Assembly (NCBI GenBank): GCA_002989075.1
Contig: PSQN01000016.1
Location: 1,345,346-1,409,345 of the forward strand
Source of the DNA: Arthonia radiata
Lineage: Eukaryota > Ascomycota > Arthoniomycetes > Arthoniales > Arthoniaceae
Direction of reading: 5' to 3'
Length of the DNA stretch: 64,000 nt
Part shown: positions 42,734-53,825 of the stretch, one piece after another
Layout of the letters: every line of letters begins with the position of its first letter
Position numbering within the stretch: the first letter of the stretch is position 1
Notes under the pieces: model-generated
Seen by the model: the letters and a program-made list of their open reading frames with translations, nothing else
Databases searched by the model: none
Told to the model about the DNA's origin: nothing
Made by a program: the position numbers and the translations under genes

Positions 42734-45615
42734 ATGGCGCCCAAGCAGGCGAAGTTAGGGTATGTTAAGTCCTCGCAGAAGACGCTCGGGTGCGTGAGAA
42801 GCGGTAGAACAGTCAGTGGAGGCACGAATGCTGATGCCCGCACAGCAACTTCTTCGGCAGTCAAGGTGGTTCGAAGGCTGCCCCGCAGCAGGCGAAGCTG
42901 AAGTTCGGCAGCAAAGCCGGCGATGCAAAGAATGGCGAGCCGAAAGCGGAAGCTGCAGACGCCCAGAAAGTTCTTGACGATGGGACAGGCAATGAGGAGC
43001 CAGCGGCAAAGCCCGAGGCTGAGACGAATGGCGACACAGAGATGAAAGACGCTGAAGATGATGCAGTTGAGGTCAAAGCTGAGTCCAGCACAGCTCCCAT
43101 TGCAAATGGCACAAACGAAACACCACAGTCGCCCGGCCGGAAGCGTCTAGCTAGCGAAGGCGTGCAAGAGGAGTCAGATGAGGATGAAGCTCCGATTAGG
43201 AAGAAGAGGAAGTCAGCGCTCAAGGGCAAGAACGATGGTGAGAAGAGTGGAGCTGCGTCGAAGCCAGAGGCAAAGACGAGGCTCGCCAAGAAGAAATCCA
43301 GCAAAAGCGTCAAGTTCGAAGAGGACGGCGAAGAGAAGGACGCGACGCCCAAGCCCGAGTCCAAGAAAGTCCCCTCGAAGAAGGGCGGCAAAAAGCACCA
43401 AAACGTGAAAGATGAAGTTACAGACGAGCTTGCGGAGGCAGCGAGCGTTCCGATCAAGAATGAAATAACAAAAACTGGCCATGAAGCCGAAGAGGCGGAC
43501 ACAGAGGCTTCAGAGCAGGAGGACGACATCGCACCAGAGGAGAAAGAGGAAGTGTCGGTCAAGGCACACGAGAAGATGCAGTCGACGTTGAAATCAAATA
43601 TTAAAGATCCATATCCGGACTGGAAGCCTGGCGAACCCGTACCCTTCGCTGCTTTATGTACCACGTTTTCGAAAATCGAAATGACGACCAAGCGCCTCGA
43701 GATCACAGCACACTGCTCACTGTTCCTCAGACAGGTCATGAGACTCACACCCGGCGATCTTCTCCCCGTCGTGCTGCTCATGGTCAACAAGCTCGCCGCA
43801 GACTACACGGGGATTGAGCTTGGCATTGGAGAATCGCTCATCATGAAAGCCATCGGCGAGTCCACTGGCCGCAACATGACTATCATCAAAGCCGACCAGA
43901 ACGAGATTGGTGACCTTGGCTTGGTAGCAGCGAAGAGCAGATCAGTACAGCCAACAATGTTTAAGCCAAAGCCTTTGACCGTCCAGGGCGTACACGAGGG
44001 TCTCATAGGCATTGCCACAGTCGAAGGTCAGGGTTCACAAGGCCGCAAGATCGCTGGCATCAAGAAGCTTCTGTCGGCTGCTGACGCACATCTGGCTGGC
44101 ACGAAGAAGATCGACATCACCAAGGACAAGGGCGGGCCCAGTGAATGCAAATACATCATTCGTATGTTGGAAGGCAAGATGCGTCTCGGTTTGGCGGAGA
44201 AGACGGTACTCGTGGCGCTGTCGTCCGCCATGGTAAACCATGAGGTCTCTCAAAAAGGCGACAAGGTCCCCAGCACCGACCAACTCGCGAAAGGCGAACA
44301 GATGGTCAAATCTGTTTTCAACGAACTACCAAGCTACGAGGTCATTATACCCGCTTTCCTCAAGGATGGTGTCTTCAACTTACGAGATACCTGCAATCTT
44401 CAGCCGGGAGTCCCGCTCAAGCCTATGCTTGCGAAGCCGACCAAATCCATCACAGAGGTCCTTGACCGCTTCGAGGGCCATGACTTCACATGTGAGTACA
44501 AGTATGATGGTGAACGTGCTCAAATTCACTTTATCGCGAACGACGCTGCAGAACAGTTTGCGACCGCGGCGCCCTCCGCTGGCAAGAATGAAAAAGGTGT
44601 ATCGAACATCTTCTCCCGCAACTCTGAAGACCTGTCGAAGAAGTACCCAGACATCTTACAGAAGCTACCGACATGGGTGAAGGACGGCACCAAGAGCTTC
44701 GTACTTGACTGCGAGACTGTCGCTTGGGACATGGAGGCGAAGAAGGTGTTGCCTTTCCAGCAGCTGATGACCCGAAAGCGCAAGGACGTGAAGGCTGAGG
44801 ACGTCAAAGTCAAGGTCTGTGTGTTTGCTTTTGATATCTTGTTTCTCAATGGAGAGGCTCTGGTCAACAAGTCTCTACGTGAGCGGCGCGAGAAGCTTCA
44901 CGAGGCGTTTCAGCCGGTTGAAGGTGAATTCGTATTTGCTCAGTATGGCAACACGAACGTCATCGACGAGATCCAGATACTGCTTGATGACTCCGTCAAA
45001 GCGTCCTGCGAGGGTCTCATGGTGAAGATGCTGGATGGACAGTCTTCTCATTACGAGCCGTCACGGCGATCGCAGAACTGGCTCAAGGTGAAAAAAGACT
45101 ACCTCTCTAGCGTGGGTGATTCGCTCGATCTAGTGGTGCTCGGCGCATATTACGGAAAGGGCAAGCGCACATCAGTCTTTGGCGCATTCCTTCTCGCAGC
45201 ATACGACAAAGACAATGAAACCTACGAAACCGTCTGCAACATTGGCACAGGCTTCTCAGAAGCAATCTTGGAAGAGCTGCACACACAACTCGACGCAATC
45301 ACCATCGACAAGCCCAAACCTTTCTACTCACACAGCGCAGGCAACAAAGACCAGCCAGACGTCTGGTTTGAAGCCAAGTATGTGTGGGAGGTCAAGAGCG
45401 CCGATCTGACGCTGAGTCCGCGGTACCAGGCGGCGATGAGCATCATCGGCCAAGGAAAGGGCGTGAGTCTGCGGTTCCCGCGTTTTCTGCGCGTGCGCGA
45501 AGACAAGAAGCCCGAAGAGGCCACTGAGACCAGCAGAGTCGCGGAGATTTATCGTGCGCAGGAGAGCGTGGGCAAGGGCAAAGCGCCGGCAGTGGATGAC
45601 GATTTCGAATATTGA
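42734..45615 (+). CDS. CDC9: ATP-dependent DNA ligase I (Cdc9-type)
   Basis: Two exons, 42734-42789 and 42846-45615, giving 941 residues. The 56-bp intron splits the codon inside a PCNA-binding PIP box: the joined start reads QKTLGNFF (Q-x-x-L-x-x-F-F). Residues 40-250 are a charged, Lys/Glu-rich disordered tail region with likely nuclear signals (PIRKKRKSALKGK). The DNA-binding domain starts near 265 (PYPDWKPGEPVPFAALC). The nucleotidyl-transfer motif I is EYKYDGERAQIH with catalytic Lys571, followed by motifs SRNSEDLSKKYPD, FVLDCETVAWD and EGLMVKM. The OB-fold motif WLKVKKDYL is also present. It seals Okazaki-fragment nicks and repair gaps. The protein ends GKGKAPAVDDDFEY; a degenerate copy of this tail lies just downstream. 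Confidence 0.95.
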
Positions 45616-46602
45616 AACTGGGGCAAAACATCGGCAGCCTGGAAGGGGTGCAGCGTATCTAGAAAAGCGTGCGCAAGGACAAAGCGCCGGCGGTGGATGA
45701 GAGTATCGAATTTTGAGGTTGAGCGAAGGCAGGGCCGAGCTGGCGTTAAGATTAACGGATGGATCTGCATTAAGGTAAGTATATCTCGCAGAAATGGCGC
45801 GAGCTTAGGTCAGGTATGTGTAAGAATGATAGCGATGCGCGATATGATGGCGCTGCTGGAAGATGAATAAATTCAAGTCCTTATGGAGTTCGGGGTTCGC
45901 TGACGTGCAGTGACCCTCTCTTCGAGCGTGATCGTGTCCGAGAATCTGTATAAGTCCTTGTAATGACGTGTATATGTGGACGACAAGGCTATGGAGCTTT
46001 GCCTTGATAGACGTGGACTTGCTGAGAGGAGGCATGCGTGGTCGAGAGTAGATTGCAAATGATCATAACCTCATCATCTATTTTCACTCCTGTAACGAGC
46101 ACGCAAGACCCTATCTTTGCGGTGGTGATGGCACTGCGATAATACTGTTCGCCAGCTGCAATGCCTCCGAGTGCTGTCTACTGATGGAGAACCAGGTCCC
46201 ATTGAGAAATGTCATCTCGTGAAGGGCGAGCGACTCATTCTTATAGTATCTAGCATTGTGCCTTCGCTACAACTGTTGAGTACGCTGTGAGAGCGACTCT
46301 TACGTCTGCGTTTTCATGATCAGCTCAGATCGTCGACGGCGAGCGCTTTTCGTATGTGAGAACTTGTACCGACAACACAATGACACCGCTCTGACGCCAC
46401 CCTACTCCACTCGAGCCACCCACCACTCCAGTTCATCTCAAAAATCTCATCAGCCTCCACACTGCTGAACCCAACATCAGGGCACCTCAGGTTATATAGA
46501 ATAACTGCTGCTCTGTCCTCCCCCCGCCTCCTTCTAGCTTCCTCCATACCTCTCGCCACAAATATCACATTCCACACCACCGCCCTCCCCTCACAATCCA
46601 AC
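45616..46602. other. intergenic downstream of DNA ligase I
   Basis: Begins with a degenerate copy of the ligase gene end (listed separately). The rest has no gene-like frame; C/A-rich leader sequence precedes 46603. Confidence 0.5.
45666..45716 (+). repeat. degenerate copy of the DNA ligase I 3' coding end
   Basis: The 51 bases at 45666-45716 repeat the ligase end at 45565-45615 with an offset of 101 bases. Both read agcgtg...GCAAGG...CAAAGCGCCGGC...GTGGATGA...TCGAAT.TTGA, and the copy would encode KDKAPAVDESIEF-stop against the ligase KGKAPAVDDDFEY-stop. Because 101 is not a multiple of three, the copy is out of frame with the gene and not translated as an extension. It looks like an old local tandem duplication. 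Confidence 0.75.
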
Positions 46603-47611
46603 ATGGTTTCCACCATCCTCCTCTCGACGCTCCTGGCCGGCGCCGCTGTCGCCGTGCCCTACGTCCCCAACGGCTGGCCTGGCTGGCCATGGTCGAATCC
46701 CCGCCCAATCGGTCCAGTCGGCCCAGTCATTGACCCCAAATGGGTCCCCTTCCTCCGCTCTGCCATCACCGCCTCTACCGCCGCCACCGCCACCCCAACC
46801 GGCGGTTTCAACCCCCACGGCAGCGGCAACCCCTTCCCCACGGCCGCCGCGCAAGTGACGGCGCAGCCCTCCCCGCGCCTGGGCAAGGGTCGGGAGGTGG
46901 ATTTGGCTGTTTCGGCTGCTGTATGTGTTGCTCGCGTCTCTCCATCGTTTGAGGAAATGATAGTTGGAGTAATGTGGTTTGCTGTGCTGAAGCAGTGTAG
47001 CTGACGAGCAATAGTACCCCATCGGCATGTCCCACCTCGCCGCGCACGGCACGCCCACGACTATGCGTGTTGTGTATGGGAAGACTGCTGCGCCTCTTGT
47101 ACGTTCACTCCATACCGTTCTGCTCTCTCACCTTCTTGCTTGTTTTCAGCGATGGATACTGATGTGAACAACAGAAACCAGGCGTGGCAACACCCTACCA
47201 ACGCGGCACCGTCCCCACCGGCACGCTCGACGTCGTCTTCCCCAGCGCGTCTGCTGAGGTCAGCCAGGTACTTATCCCAATCCCCTCCACTCTCCACCCA
47301 CTCTGCGAAGTCTTCGCTGGATCCCAGCAAACCAGCTAACTAAACAGGCCACCGTCCTCCCCGGCTTCCTCGACGGAATCCTCGAGCCAGTCCCCCAGAT
47401 CTGGGGCAACATCTACGCCCCCATCGCCCGCCGCGCCACCCCCTCGCACTGGACCTCCACCAGCTACATCACCGAGTCCGTTGTCGCGGGCAAGACGCCC
47501 GTCGTGTTCTACGATATGCACAAGACGTCGTCCCCGGTCGTGTATGGCGCCGGCGCCACGCCCAGCCCAGCGACTAAGGGTGGGTGTGGCGGTGCGGTGA
47601 CTTGTGTTTAG
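46603..47611 (+). CDS. secreted protein of unknown function
   Basis: Four exons: 46603-46920, 47015-47098, 47175-47267 and 47348-47611. All junctions are phase 0, giving 252 residues. The signal peptide is MVSTILLSTLLAGAAVA. The mature part starts VPYVPNGWPGWPWSNPRP, is Pro/Trp-rich, then Ala/Thr-rich; later segments are GMSHLAAHGTPTTMRVVYGK, PYQRGTVPTGTLDVVFPS, SHWTSTSYITESVVAGKTPVV and a C-terminal Cys pair (GGCGGAVTCV). Extracellular or wall-associated. I do not recognise a family. Symmetric phase-0 introns would allow exon skipping without frame loss. The last 3' splice donor could also be nine bases earlier (GAG/GTCAGC), but GTACTT fits as well. Confidence 0.7.
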
Positions 47612-48314
47612 GTCTGCCGTGGGTGAGTGGTGAGGTTGGGGTGTGGGGTGGTTGAGTAGGAATGTGGGTGTGGTGGTGAGTTTGTGTGGCCAGGGTTGAG
47701 GAAAAGAGGTTAGTCGGTTTGCTGGTTTGGAGTGTGGCTTGGGAGGAGGGGTGGGTGTTTTGTTAGTTCTTGCGGTTTGTTGGGAGGTGGTGTAATGGTG
47801 TGGAGTGGATGGAATAGATACCCTGGTTGTAATGCTGATTGGAGTTCTTGCTGATGTTGAGCCTTCCCAATTGTTTTGCTATTTGCTGGTCAGTGAATGC
47901 GTCGCGTGGTGCGTCGGTGTCGTTACTGATAGATCTGTGCACGCGGCTTGTATGATGCTGATTGTTAGTTTCGCCGCGATTGGGCAGTTCGTCATGTTTG
48001 GACGGGTTTAGTGTCATACTGGCGCGATGCCTCGTACCTGGAAATTGCCTGCTCGTGGTAAGACATAGGTGACGCGCAACGCTGAACGGTGAGCACGCCA
48101 TAAAAGAGCAATTTTCGTGTTCGGTCTGTGCCAGTATTGCTTCACTGCTCGTCATACGCTGCAGTCGGGTGGAAAATGACGCAGCTGGAAAGATTGCCTC
48201 GCGGCTGACTTGACGCAACGCCATCATTCAACCCAACACAAGCATCATCGTTCGATATGCGAGGAAGCTGAAGAGCTGGCATAATAGATTACTGTATGTT
48301 TTCAAATATAGCTT
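47612..48314. other. intergenic, convergent 3' ends
   Basis: G/T-rich 3' flank of the secreted protein gene, then neutral sequence. A 154-codon minus-strand frame (47763-48227) lacks protein-like composition and was not called. Confidence 0.5.
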
Positions 48315-49752
48315 TCACCCGGTAGGTGCTGATGATCTGCTATCCGAGTTCTCACTCAACTGCGTCCTTGACAAGCCCAAGTATGGCATATAGAATGGGT
48401 CTCGATCTTCAAGATGTCCCTGTACCTCTATCAGCAGCTGCACCGGCAAGCCTATGATGATACTCACCTCTTCCATCGTCATCGCGACATCAGTCCTAAT
48501 CACCACATTGTCTTCACTGCTCCTCTCTGTTTCGTGAGCACCCTGCTGAAGGTACGCCCTCTGCATCTTTTCGATGGCCAACGCATCCCGACTAAACCCA
48601 TGACTCGTGTCATGCGACTGTTCTGTAGGGTCGCTGTGATGACTGGATGCTACGAAATGGTTGTAGGCTTTGGAGCTTTTGTGAACGGCGGTGGAGTGCC
48701 TCTGATGCCGACAGCGTATCCTCATTGACAAGTAGTCGTGCAGCGCCATAGCTTCGCGCAAGATAGTGGGCATCATGACCGGTAAGCACGCTCGCAGTAT
48801 CGCTGTCGTCTCCGCAGCAACAGACAGGATGAGGAAATTGGTCACGCCCCAAGACGGATCGTTCTTATCGTCCGTCCCGAACCAGAGAGCGATGACTCGT
48901 ACGACCTCGAGGATGCAGAAAACTAGTCCAACTGGAAAGAGCGCCGCCATCGCAGCTTTCCGCTTCCACGTCATCTGCAGCTGTGATAGGGCGACGACCG
49001 GAATCAGTAATATGCTGACATCTGAGACCAAGCTGAAAAGCAGTGGCAGTGAGACATGCACGACCGTCTGCGCATTGCACTGGCCGTGTGTGATGCTGCC
49101 CGGCGGGGTTTGGTCGAGTTTCGAGTAGAATTGAAGCCAGTACCACGGGGGCGGCCAGCACTGGAACGTGTAGAAGCCAGTTGCGCCGATCCACCAAAGA
49201 ACTTCATAGCCGAGATTAGTCCACCATGCTACAAGGAGCCATCGTTGACGCTGAACGACGAAGAGACGGTGATTGAAATAAAGCAGACAAATGCGGATGG
49301 CGCTGAGGCAGGATGGTTGAATGACCATAGCAATCCAGACATGCTCGAAAGCCCTGGAGAGTCGCTGAGGAGCGTGGCTGTCTTCTGCAATGACGCGCCA
49401 TGAGTGCAAACCCAGACCGTAGTACTTTGCTATCGCGTGCTATTAGCTACGGTGCTGAGACGCAACATGAGAGCCTCATACCAGCGAGTAGGTTCGCAAC
49501 CAAGGCGTTGACAAGAATCTGCTTGACTGTAAGCGTTGCTGAAGTCACATATACCGATCGACATACGCCAGAAGTCAAAACAAACACGTCATCCAGATAC
49601 ACGCGTCGAAAGTTGTAGTATTGGGAGATACCGCGCGCAGCTACAGATACATTGACGAGTACGAGACACGTCACGAGACTGGCAACGATGGCTCTCTGCT
49701 TGCTCTCGTCATATTGTGAGATCTGCTCGGGGGTCAGCGCGACCGACGACAT
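48315..49752 (-). CDS. seven-helix fungal rhodopsin-like integral membrane protein (SAT4/CTB7 type)
   Basis: Exons 49567-49752, 49482-49518 and 48315-49429, with a probable further 48-bp intron at 48420-48467. This gives 429 residues (445 if the last is retained). Two introns are 48 bp, a multiple of three, so the unspliced frame stays open; removing 49519-49566 builds a proper helix, DDVFVLTSGILVNALVANLLA. The join to the next exon gives AKYYGLGLHSWRV, the family's GLG-x-H motif. Seven hydrophobic helices span residues about 25-290 with WWTNLGYEVLWWIGA, the Cys-x(n)-Cys loop (FQCWPPPW, HGQCNAQ) and LFPVGLVFCILEVVRV. The C-terminal 130 residues are polar. Members occur beside secondary-metabolite clusters or as orphan membrane proteins; ligand unknown. 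Confidence 0.85.
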
Positions 49753-50726
49753 GCTGCTTCAACCCATTGATTCGCAGCAGCGGGCATGAGCGCATAAAGT
49801 CATCACGGCGAGAAGAAGCAGTCGCGAGGAGGATGAAGTTGTACAATGGCTGCAGCCGGAAGCCTCCGTGTAGGTACGTCTGTTGCCGTGGCACTTGCAT
49901 AGCGATCTACCATTCGTCAGGGATGGGCTCCCATTTGTGGAGGAGGAAGTCGCCTTTGCGAAGGAAGGAGCTAGTGACGGCTGTCCTCATGCAGATTAGT
50001 GTCCAGCTGACACTGAGACCGCGCGTCTGTGCGTGGTGGTGGCATTATTCAACCGATCACGACTGTTTGCTGCGTCAGGCCGGCAATCCCATGAAGCTGA
50101 CCACCGGCGGCGCGAATCATCAACTCTCAGGAGATGTTGAGTTGTTGAGCTGTGAAGTTGTAGTCGATTGTGATGAGCGTTTCATAGCCGGTAGTTGGTG
50201 ACACTTGGAGCGGGGAAGGAGACATCCTTCCATCCCCTGCGTCCGCTTCCGCATGGGCTCCGCCGATCACCCTCCGACCTGAGGCTCGTGAGTCAGCGCC
50301 TTTGCGGCTCAGCATTATCCTGGCGTCGTGATAGGCAATATCTCTCGCTTGACTTGGCCGAAGCCGGAGGTGCGGAGAAGCTTGATCGATATGCCGGATG
50401 ACGCCGATGCAGTCGTGACATTGTTGCTTTCTACTCTATACCATCTCCAGCTGATGCTTGCAAGGACAAGACCAGGTCTCTCCTAAAGGTTGTCACACGC
50501 CGGCCGTGTCGGAACATGTGCAGACTTTGGAGACCTCACAGAAGGCATGCCAGGCCTGCGTTAGAAGGCGAAGAAGCCAGAGCGTACGAGCGGCAAAGTG
50601 GTGCCAAGTTGCGCTCTATGCTCTCCAACATCCTCATCTCCTCCTTGAAAGCTTATCATTGACCCAAGTGCAAGGCCTCTTCCGACAATCGCAGCTGTGA
50701 TAGGGAGTCTCTCGTGCAGAACGCTC
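49753..50726. other. intergenic between the rhodopsin-like gene and POL4
   Basis: Upstream region of the rhodopsin-like gene plus the POL4 3' flank (tandem on the minus strand). Frames on the plus strand (49716-50401) do not look coding. No repeat seen. Confidence 0.5.
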
Positions 50727-53248
50727 TCAACAGTCACGCTCAGTACACTTCCGCCATGGCACTCCCAGCGCTTCGAATATGTCTCGTTCATACCGGCCGG
50801 CAATCTTCGTCCCCTCGTTCAACTTCTCCCCTCCCTGAGCCCTGATCACGTCCTTATAAAGACCTCGTTGGTTGACTCGCATTCCCTTCTTGCGCGCAAG
50901 CAGTCTCATGCTTCGATTGAAGATGTCGTTGCCGGTGAAGTAGAGCACAGCCGCGCCCATCTCGTCGCTTCGGACGAGCAACAAGTCGATGCGCCGCCAA
51001 GGTCTGTGGACTTCCTTCTGTGCCTTGTCAGTTGCGGATGCCGTAGCTGGTAGGACGCAGGCTCCATGCCACTTCGTCCCGTCTTCACGCGATGTCACGG
51101 CAAGACCGGCCACTAAGAACTTCTGCTTCTCAAGTCTGGGTACGAGCGTGTCTAGCATAATTTTGCGCGTGTAAACGAGCGAGTTCGAGGGATGAGTGAT
51201 GATCATATCGATATCACCCGATGTCTCTGCGCCACGACGGTACGATCCACCTATCATGACTTCAAAGGCAATATCAATCCGCTTGAGCGCCTTGATGACC
51301 ACTGCTCCAAGCTTCGTCACCTCGTCTCGAGGTATGCGGGTGTTGAAGTCTTGGTAGCGCTCGAGCCCGATTTGCTGATTCTTCGTCAAAGAGATGTCGT
51401 GCTTTGAAATATCGTCCAGGGTGCGGAGGCCTTGACGCAACCAAGCCTGCGCTAGGACGAAGCCCACACCATAGATCCCTAGGAACGTTTTGAGCGCCTT
51501 GTCTTCGGGCTCCAGCAATGCATTCTCAAGTCGTCGAAGCCTGGACGTGGTGTGTATCTCCTCAATCTTTTCAGCGAGGCGGGACCCAATGCCCGGCAGC
51601 TTCATTGCTTCTTCTGACGTTGAGATCTCCTGTCGGCGCTTTTTCAGCTGCGAGACGGCTATGCGGTATGCGCGGCTTCGCCACTGATCGCGGACGGAGT
51701 CGTAGTAATTGCCCATTTGCTGAAGAAGCTCAATCGTGTGGGCATTTGGTCCGGATGAAGAGGACGGTCGAGATGCAGGATCTTGCATACACGAAAACTT
51801 GTTCTGCCACGCCGGAACTTCAAAGCTTCTCGATGAGGTAGGTCGGCTCGTGGGAGGACTGTCATCGTCAAGCTCGAGCGGAAGATGCGCGGTCGTTTTC
51901 GCCTCGGCAATCGCTTGGTTGAGGTCGTTGTCTGAGAGCGTCGGTGGATGGCAGGGTGCCTGGCTATCGATCGCATGATCATCAGCAACAGTCCCATGCG
52001 CTTGAGTAGGAGGAGGGTCTATTTTTCCCGCATGGCTGGGTTTTGCGACCATGCTCTCGTCGTCAGAGTCGCTCTCAGATCGTTCAGAGCGGCCCGGGGT
52101 TGTCTGCATCTGTCGATTTGTTTGAGCTTTTGACTGCTTGATCTTCAGAGATCTACATGACGCTTGCTCCGGCTCCGGTGTCTTCTTGTTCTTGGCTGGT
52201 GACTCTGCTGCTTGCTCGAGCATCGGGCTCGGAGCTCCCTTGACGCAGTATTGAAATTGCGCTGGGTCCACCTTGGCACGGTAGCGTACACAATCAGTGG
52301 TATATGCATCATTGACTAAAATGACGTGATCCTTGAGAAGGTCAGTATAGGTCAAGATCAAAGGCCTCAAGGGCTTACAGGTAGCCGAGGCAGCTCAAGG
52401 TCCTTCAGCAGATCATTGTAGGTCACCCCTTGATCCACAACCACGTGAGTAACGCTCGAATGCCATGTCTTGACCCAGTTTGCGCCCCTCTCCACGGCCT
52501 TGAACATCCGTATGCGACGAGGCATGCCGTAGTCGTTGTTGGGGAAGAAGACTATGAACCATCAGTGTGACTCAATTGCTGTCAAGGTAATGTGGCTTGA
52601 GGTACAAATACTGCAATCCTTCAAACAGCGTTGATCTTCAGGCAATTGAGGAATCTCGTTGTTACGCTTGCGCTTCTCTCCGGTAATACGTCGTGGGACG
52701 CCAAAGTTTGCTTGAGGGATGCGTCTAACGGGAGTCCGAATCTCGACTTCGTCATCAGATGAGGAGTCCCCTACGACAATGACTTCTGGCGTGGTCTTCC
52801 TCAGGTTCGTGGGCTTATGTGGCTCCGTGTGTCGCCTTCTGGGTTCCATAGGCCTTGATACCTCTGCGGCGCGGGAGGCCTCAGGTGTGAGAAAGGATCG
52901 GCCTCGAGCAGGCGACGTGGGGTTTTCCAAGTTCCGAGATGGTCCAAACTCCTTAGCACCAGCGTTTCGCCCGTCCTCAGAGTGTCGATTGTTCAAAGTC
53001 GCCGGCCTTGCCTGCTGGTTGGATTTACGCGAGCCCACTCGTGCAGGGAAAGATGGTTTGGCTTCAGCAGAGGCAAGTCGCGTCGAACTTGTAGACGTGG
53101 CTCCGTCACTGGCATCAGTGCCTTCCAGAGGTAGATTGATATTCAATGCTGCTTGTTGAGAATTGTCCTCGACACTCGAGTCGTCAGCGTCAAGCAGGTC
53201 GAAAACGCGGAACGCCGCTTGTTTGCAAAGCAGCGCGTCTTCAGCCAT
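50727..53248 (-). CDS. POL4: family X DNA polymerase (Pol4, Pol mu/lambda-like) with BRCT domain
   Basis: Three exons, 52606-53248, 52379-52551 and 50727-52331, in phase, giving 806 residues. The start at 53248 (MAEDALLCKQAAFRVFDLL) is preferred over the open frame further up. The N-terminal 210 residues are disordered and basic. The BRCT domain at about 210-310 is assembled across all three exons (IFFFPNNDYGMPRR; WHSSVTHVVVD; DHVILVNDAYTTDCVRY), then another disordered linker. The polymerase core follows from about 440 with helix-hairpin-helix motifs (LPGIGSRLAEKI; IYGVGFVLAQAW). The catalytic centre is GGSYRRGAETSGDIDMI (the D-x-D pair near 645), with the third Asp in RRIDLLLV, and YFTGNDIFNRSMR follows. 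It fills gaps during non-homologous end joining and base-excision repair. All three metal ligands are present. Confidence 0.93.
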
Positions 53249-53825
53249 TGTTACAGAGGCGAATTGAAGCTTGACGAGAAGATTTGCCAAGTGATATTTG
53301 GATATAAGGGAGCTAGCGGTGTACTACATTCGGCTAAGGTGTCGCCTCGCTGTGTTTGAGTGATGTTGCTCCCATCGCACGGATTGGATGCCGCGCACGC
53401 GTCTCATGTCGCGCGGGCGGCTCGGACGTCTTTATCATGATGTTAGACACGAACATGTGGCATCTCATTGACATGGCTTGTTTCTGCAAAGTGAAGATTG
53501 AAGGTTGCGGCTGGAGTTGAAGAGCTTCTGACATGGCAGGTCCGGTTGCCGCGATTCGGGATGTGTAGCCACGACACACTAGTATTATACGCGTCTACCT
53601 GTCTTTACATTCAATTGGCAATGTTGAAATATCATTAATCGTGAGCCGATCTGGAAGCTATAACATTCGTTTTGATATCCATGTGTGGGACGAGTCATGA
53701 TGCTGGCGAGGCTCAATGGCAGATGTGACAGGAATAGCACAGCCTCTTTGCCTGGTCTGGAAGGATAACAATGCGTTCAGTTCTGATATACTCTGGGCCT
53801 CGCTACAATCACCAAGTATACGAAC
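53249..53825. other. divergent promoter between POL4 and a DUF7730-like gene
   Basis: Shared upstream region; no gene-like frame, repeat or RNA gene recognised. Confidence 0.5.

Noticed and set aside
42861-43790. 309-codon minus-strand frame rich in Ser/Phe
   Set aside because: Antisense shadow of the Lys/Glu-rich region of DNA ligase I.
47763-48227. 154-codon minus-strand frame with His/Asn/Arg-rich sequence
   Set aside because: No recognisable motif or protein-like pattern; lies in 3' flanks of converging genes.
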